Program-made: the position numbers and the translations under genes
Source of the DNA: Nocardia vinacea
GTDB lineage: Bacteria > Actinomycetota > Actinomycetes > Mycobacteriales > Mycobacteriaceae
NCBI RefSeq assembly: GCF_035920345.1
Contig: NZ_CP109149.1
Span: 5,208,001-5,272,000, forward strand
DNA length: 64,000 nt
Direction of reading: 5' to 3'
Notes under the pieces: model-generated
What the model saw: only the letters and a program-made list of their open reading frames with translations
What the model was told of the DNA's origin: nothing
The model's database searches: none
In this document: piece after piece, positions 61,610 through 64,000 of the stretch
Layout: each line of letters begins with the position of its first letter
How positions within the stretch are numbered: position 1 is the stretch's first letter

Positions 61610-63094
61610 ATGACTGCCGCAGTAGCTGCCACCGGCCAGCAGTCGGACACCCCAGTATTCACGCATCAGAAAAAGGGGCGCTGGCTGGATCACTGGGAGC
61701 CGGACAACACCGAATTCTGGGAATCGGATGGCAAACTCACCGCCCGCAAGAACCTGATCTTCTCCGTCTTCGCCGAGAATCTCGGCTTCAGCGTCTGGGT
61801 CATCTGGGGCACCGTGGTGACCAGCATGGGCCTGGCGGGCTTCGACTTCCTGGCCGGACTCGGCAAGGGCAACCCGACCGCGGTGAGCAATGCCCTGCTG
61901 CTGACCTCGACCCCGACGCTTGTCGGTGCGGCACTGCGCATTCCGTACACCTTCGCCATCCCTAAATTCGGCGGGCGAGCGTTCACGGCATTCAGCGCGG
62001 CCATGCTGCTCATCCCGACGCTGGGCCTCGCCTACTTCGTGAACCAGCCCGGCACCCCCATGTGGGTGTTCATGGTGCTTGCCGCACTGGCCGGTTTCGG
62101 CGGCGGTAACTTCTCGTCTTCGATGGCCAATATCTCGTTCTTCTTCCCGGAGGGGAAGAAGGGTGCGGCCCTCGGAATCAACGCCGCGGGTGGCAATCTC
62201 GGTGTGGCGCAGACCCAGTTGGTGCTGCCACTGCTGATCACCCTCGGCACGCACATCATGGCCAAGGACGCGGCGGGCTACCGCTTCGGTATCACGCTGT
62301 CGGTGCTGGTCTGGGTGCCGTTCATCCTGATCGCCATGTTCGGCGCACTGCGATACATGGACAGCATCAGCACGGCCAAGGCCGACGGCAAGTCCTACAA
62401 GCTGGCGCTGACCAATAAGCACACCTGGGTCATGTCGTTCCTCTACATCGGCACCTTCGGTTCGTTCATCGGCTTCTCCTTCGCCTTCCCGACGCTGATC
62501 AAGGCCAACTTCCCGGATCTGGCCAAGATCGGCTGGATCACCACCCTCGGTAATCTCGCCTTCCTCGGCGCGCTGGTCGGCTCGTTCAGCCGTCCGTTCG
62601 GCGGCTGGATCTCCGATAAGGTCGGCGGCGCCAAGATGACCATCTTCGTCTTCGGCGGTATGTCGATCGCATGCGTGCTGATCATGGCCGGCTTGCAGGC
62701 CAAGAGCTTCCCGCTCTACCTGATCGCCTTCCTGGTGCTGTTCGTGCTGACCGGTATCGGCAACGGCTCGACCTACCGGATGATCCCGTCCATCTTCAGC
62801 GCCGAAGCCAAGAAGTACGCATCCGAACACGGACTCGACCTCACCGACGCCGCCGCCTCGGCCAAGCGCCAAGCAGGTGCCGCGATCGGTGTAATCGGCG
62901 CGATCGGCGCCTCCGGCGGCTACCTGCTCCAGCAGGCACTTCGCCTGTCCAACATCAACTTCCACAGTATGAACCCGGCCTTCTGGGCCTACGCCGGTGC
63001 CTTCCTGGTCATGGCCGCGGTCACCTGGTTCTTCTACCTGCGCTCCTCGTTCGCCGTGGCCCGCGTCCCCTCACTGGCCTACGCCAACGTGTAA
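61610..63094 (+). CDS. Nitrate/nitrite transporter NarK paralogue
   Basis: 494-residue MFS porter with 12 helices, similar along its length to the NarK at 57711-59171. It shares the opening block (HWEPDNTEFWESDGKLTARKNLIFSVFAENLGFSVW), the signature GFGGGNFSSSM and the second glycine motif GVIGAIGASGGYLLQ. ATG 61610 has GAGAGGAAG upstream. A GTAAC-N6-GTCAC pair at 61461-61476 is a weak GlnR-like site. It has no reductase genes in its transcript, so it may serve narGHJI or export nitrite. Confidence 0.92.
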   Translation: MTAAVAATGQQSDTPVFTHQKKGRWLDHWEPDNTEFWESDGKLTARKNLIFSVFAENLGFSVWVIWGTVVTSMGLAGFDFLAGLGKGNPTAVSNALLLTSTPTLVGAALRIPYTFAIPKFGGRAFTAFSAAMLLIPTLGLAYFVNQPGTPMWVFMVLAALAGFGGGNFSSSMANISFFFPEGKKGAALGINAAGGNLGVAQTQLVLPLLITLGTHIMAKDAAGYRFGITLSVLVWVPFILIAMFGALRYMDSISTAKADGKSYKLALTNKHTWVMSFLYIGTFGSFIGFSFAFPTLIKANFPDLAKIGWITTLGNLAFLGALVGSFSRPFGGWISDKVGGAKMTIFVFGGMSIACVLIMAGLQAKSFPLYLIAFLVLFVLTGIGNGSTYRMIPSIFSAEAKKYASEHGLDLTDAAASAKRQAGAAIGVIGAIGASGGYLLQQALRLSNINFHSMNPAFWAYAGAFLVMAAVTWFFYLRSSFAVARVPSLAYANV

Positions 63095-63161
63095 CCACAT
63101 CACCGCTAGACCCGAATGCCGCGCTGGACGAGGTCCCCAGCGCGGCATTCGGCCGTCCACG

Positions 63162-63232
63162 AGTCGAATCACATTGCTATGGTGGATATCACGCCGAATC
63201 AGTAGGCAGCACCAGGGGGCTCCGGCGAGATG
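63162..63232 (+). repeat. Promoter-type repeat, copy A
   Basis: About 70 bp, matching 63889-63957 (copy B) at most positions. Shared core: AGTCGAATCAC, TTG, TATGGTGG, TATCACG, CGAAT, GCACC, GGGGG, ending at an ATG. TATGGT could be a -10. Copy A leads to a 10-codon frame (63230-63262) and then the acetyltransferase gene. Confidence 0.6.
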
Positions 63233-63347
63233 GCACACATCCGCATCACCACCCGCGACTGAGCAGGGATCGCATTTGGCGGTCTCGGTCCGTCAACTGC
63301 GCCAGCACTTTACGCTGGAAAGCAGCCTCACACCGGGAGGGTGGGCA

Positions 63348-63887
63348 TTGGATAATTCCGAGGGGGCGGGGGAACCGGTGTTCCGGACCGCACGATTGGC
63401 GGATCTCGACGATATCGCCGCGCTGGAGCGAGAACATTTCGGCGACCTGTGCTACCCGTATGTGACGCTGCGGCAACTGTTCGACCTGCACGGACCCGAT
63501 TGGGTGGTGGCCGAAATCGGCGGCAGAGTGCGCGGCTACGCACTCGTCGGCGTCGGTACCCGCCGCCGCGGCTGGGTGATGGGTCTCGCGGTCGCGCCCA
63601 ACTACCGCAATCGGGGCCTCGGCCGCGCGCTGCTGGACCGGGCAGTCACGAGTTGCCGGACCGCACAGGCGGATTCGGTATACCTCACAGTGCGACCGAC
63701 CGATCAGCGCACGGTCAAGCTGTACAAGAACGCGGGATTCCGTTGGGCCGGATACGAACAGCGCTACTTCGGCGCCGACGAACCCCGAGATGTGCTGGTA
63801 CACCGCATCGATCACTGGCCTACTACCTCGCGGTTCCCCGGACCGAACGACAAGCGATGGCTCAAGGGCGGTCGCGCACCGGATTGA
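63348..63887 (+). CDS. GNAT-family N-acetyltransferase
   Basis: 179-residue acetyltransferase of the RimI-like GNAT type. It has FRTARLADLDDIAALEREHFGD, the acetyl-CoA loop VMGLAVAPNYRNRGLGRALLDRAV, and YLTVRPTDQRTVKLYKNAGFRWAGYEQRYF. Substrate unknown. TTG 63348 has GGGAGG seven bases upstream. TTG 63276, with AGGGA six bases upstream, is a longer in-frame alternative. It stands between two copies of the promoter repeat. Confidence 0.85.
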   Translation: MDNSEGAGEPVFRTARLADLDDIAALEREHFGDLCYPYVTLRQLFDLHGPDWVVAEIGGRVRGYALVGVGTRRRGWVMGLAVAPNYRNRGLGRALLDRAVTSCRTAQADSVYLTVRPTDQRTVKLYKNAGFRWAGYEQRYFGADEPRDVLVHRIDHWPTTSRFPGPNDKRWLKGGRAPD

Positions 63888-63888
63888 T

Positions 63889-63957
63889 AGTCGAATCACG
63901 TTGGTATGGTGGGTATCACGTCGAATGTGACGGCTGCACCCGGGGGAACACACGATG
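63889..63957 (+). repeat. Promoter-type repeat, copy B
   Basis: Second copy of the element at 63162. It contains AGTCGAATCACGTTGG, TATGGT and GTATCACGTCGAAT, so that two TCGAAT boxes flank the -10-like sequence. It ends at the ATG of the gene that runs off the window. Confidence 0.6.
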
Positions 63958-64000
63958 ACCGAATACGCGGGCCTATCCCAACTACCACCTGCCACCGCCG
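63955..64000 (+). CDS. Unknown gene, 5' end only
   Basis: ATG 63955 with GGGGGA seven bases upstream opens a frame (MTEYAGLSQLPPATA) that continues past the window. Too little is present to identify it. Confidence 0.45.
   Translation, partial: MTEYAGLSQLPPATA

Noticed and set aside
61532..62965. 477-codon minus-strand frame opposite the second NarK
   Set aside because: His/Glu/Arg-rich shadow of a hydrophobic MFS gene on the other strand.

Overview
The window is a high-GC actinobacterial chromosome segment, most like Nocardia or a close Rhodococcus/Mycobacterium relative. Positions 1-17480 follow the Mycobacterium tuberculosis order Rv3197-Rv3204: ABC1 kinase, whiB7, uvrD2, mycoredoxin, nudC, K+ channel, adnB, adnA, lipV, and an alkyltransferase-like protein. 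A MarR/EVE pair is inserted between uvrD2 and the mycoredoxin gene. Codon use is strongly GC3-biased, many genes overlap by ATGA or GTGA, and several promoters look leaderless.

Layout. (1) 1-20470: the DNA repair/stress block above, then a glyoxalase-fold protein, a MobA-MoeA fusion and a small charged protein. whiB7 has an apparent autoregulatory promoter, a 124-codon upstream ORF and an attenuator. adnA and adnB carry large acidic low-complexity inserts. (2) 20700-31250: a sulfur block. It holds a Dpp/Opp-type ABC importer operon preceded by a leaderless 26-codon ORF with six Cys codons, a divergently oriented arylsulfatase pseudogene broken by a TnpB element, and a methionine-salvage operon (mtnA-mtnB fusion, mtnD, mtnC). 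(3) 31260-33090: a hypothetical gene, an XRE/MmyB-type regulator and a decayed fragment. (4) 33300-40490: respiratory nitrate reductase narGHJI with its own promoter and terminator. (5) 40580-52520: accessory genes, including TfoX-like, Tat-exported phosphatase, secreted cupin, TetR with palindromic operator, a TIM-barrel protein, methyltransferase, PHP hydrolase, alpha/beta hydrolase, a flavin/F420-type oxidase under a perfect SOS box, a VOC protein, YoeB and PIN toxin remnants, a dehydrogenase and a GlxA/AraC regulator. A diverged 250-bp duplication brackets part of this region. (6) 52600-63100: assimilatory nitrite/nitrate genes in order narK-nirB-nirD-HemD/wHTH-chelatase with a GlnR-type box upstream, then a CynX-type MFS/GntR divergent pair and a second NarK. 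(7) 63160-64000: a GNAT acetyltransferase and the start of another gene, each preceded by the same ~70-bp promoter repeat.

How the genes fit together. NarGHJI reduces nitrate at the membrane and NarK proteins move nitrate/nitrite. NirBD needs siroheme, and the HemD-like and chelatase genes sit in its operon. MobA-MoeA supplies molybdenum cofactor for NarG. The sulfur block combines uptake, (formerly) sulfate-ester hydrolysis and methylthioadenosine recycling. The most novel signals are regulatory: the poly-Cys leader, the whiB7 leader, the MarR palindrome, the SOS box on a PPOX gene, the tandem GlnR box, and the repeated promoter near the right end. No tRNA, rRNA or CRISPR array was seen.
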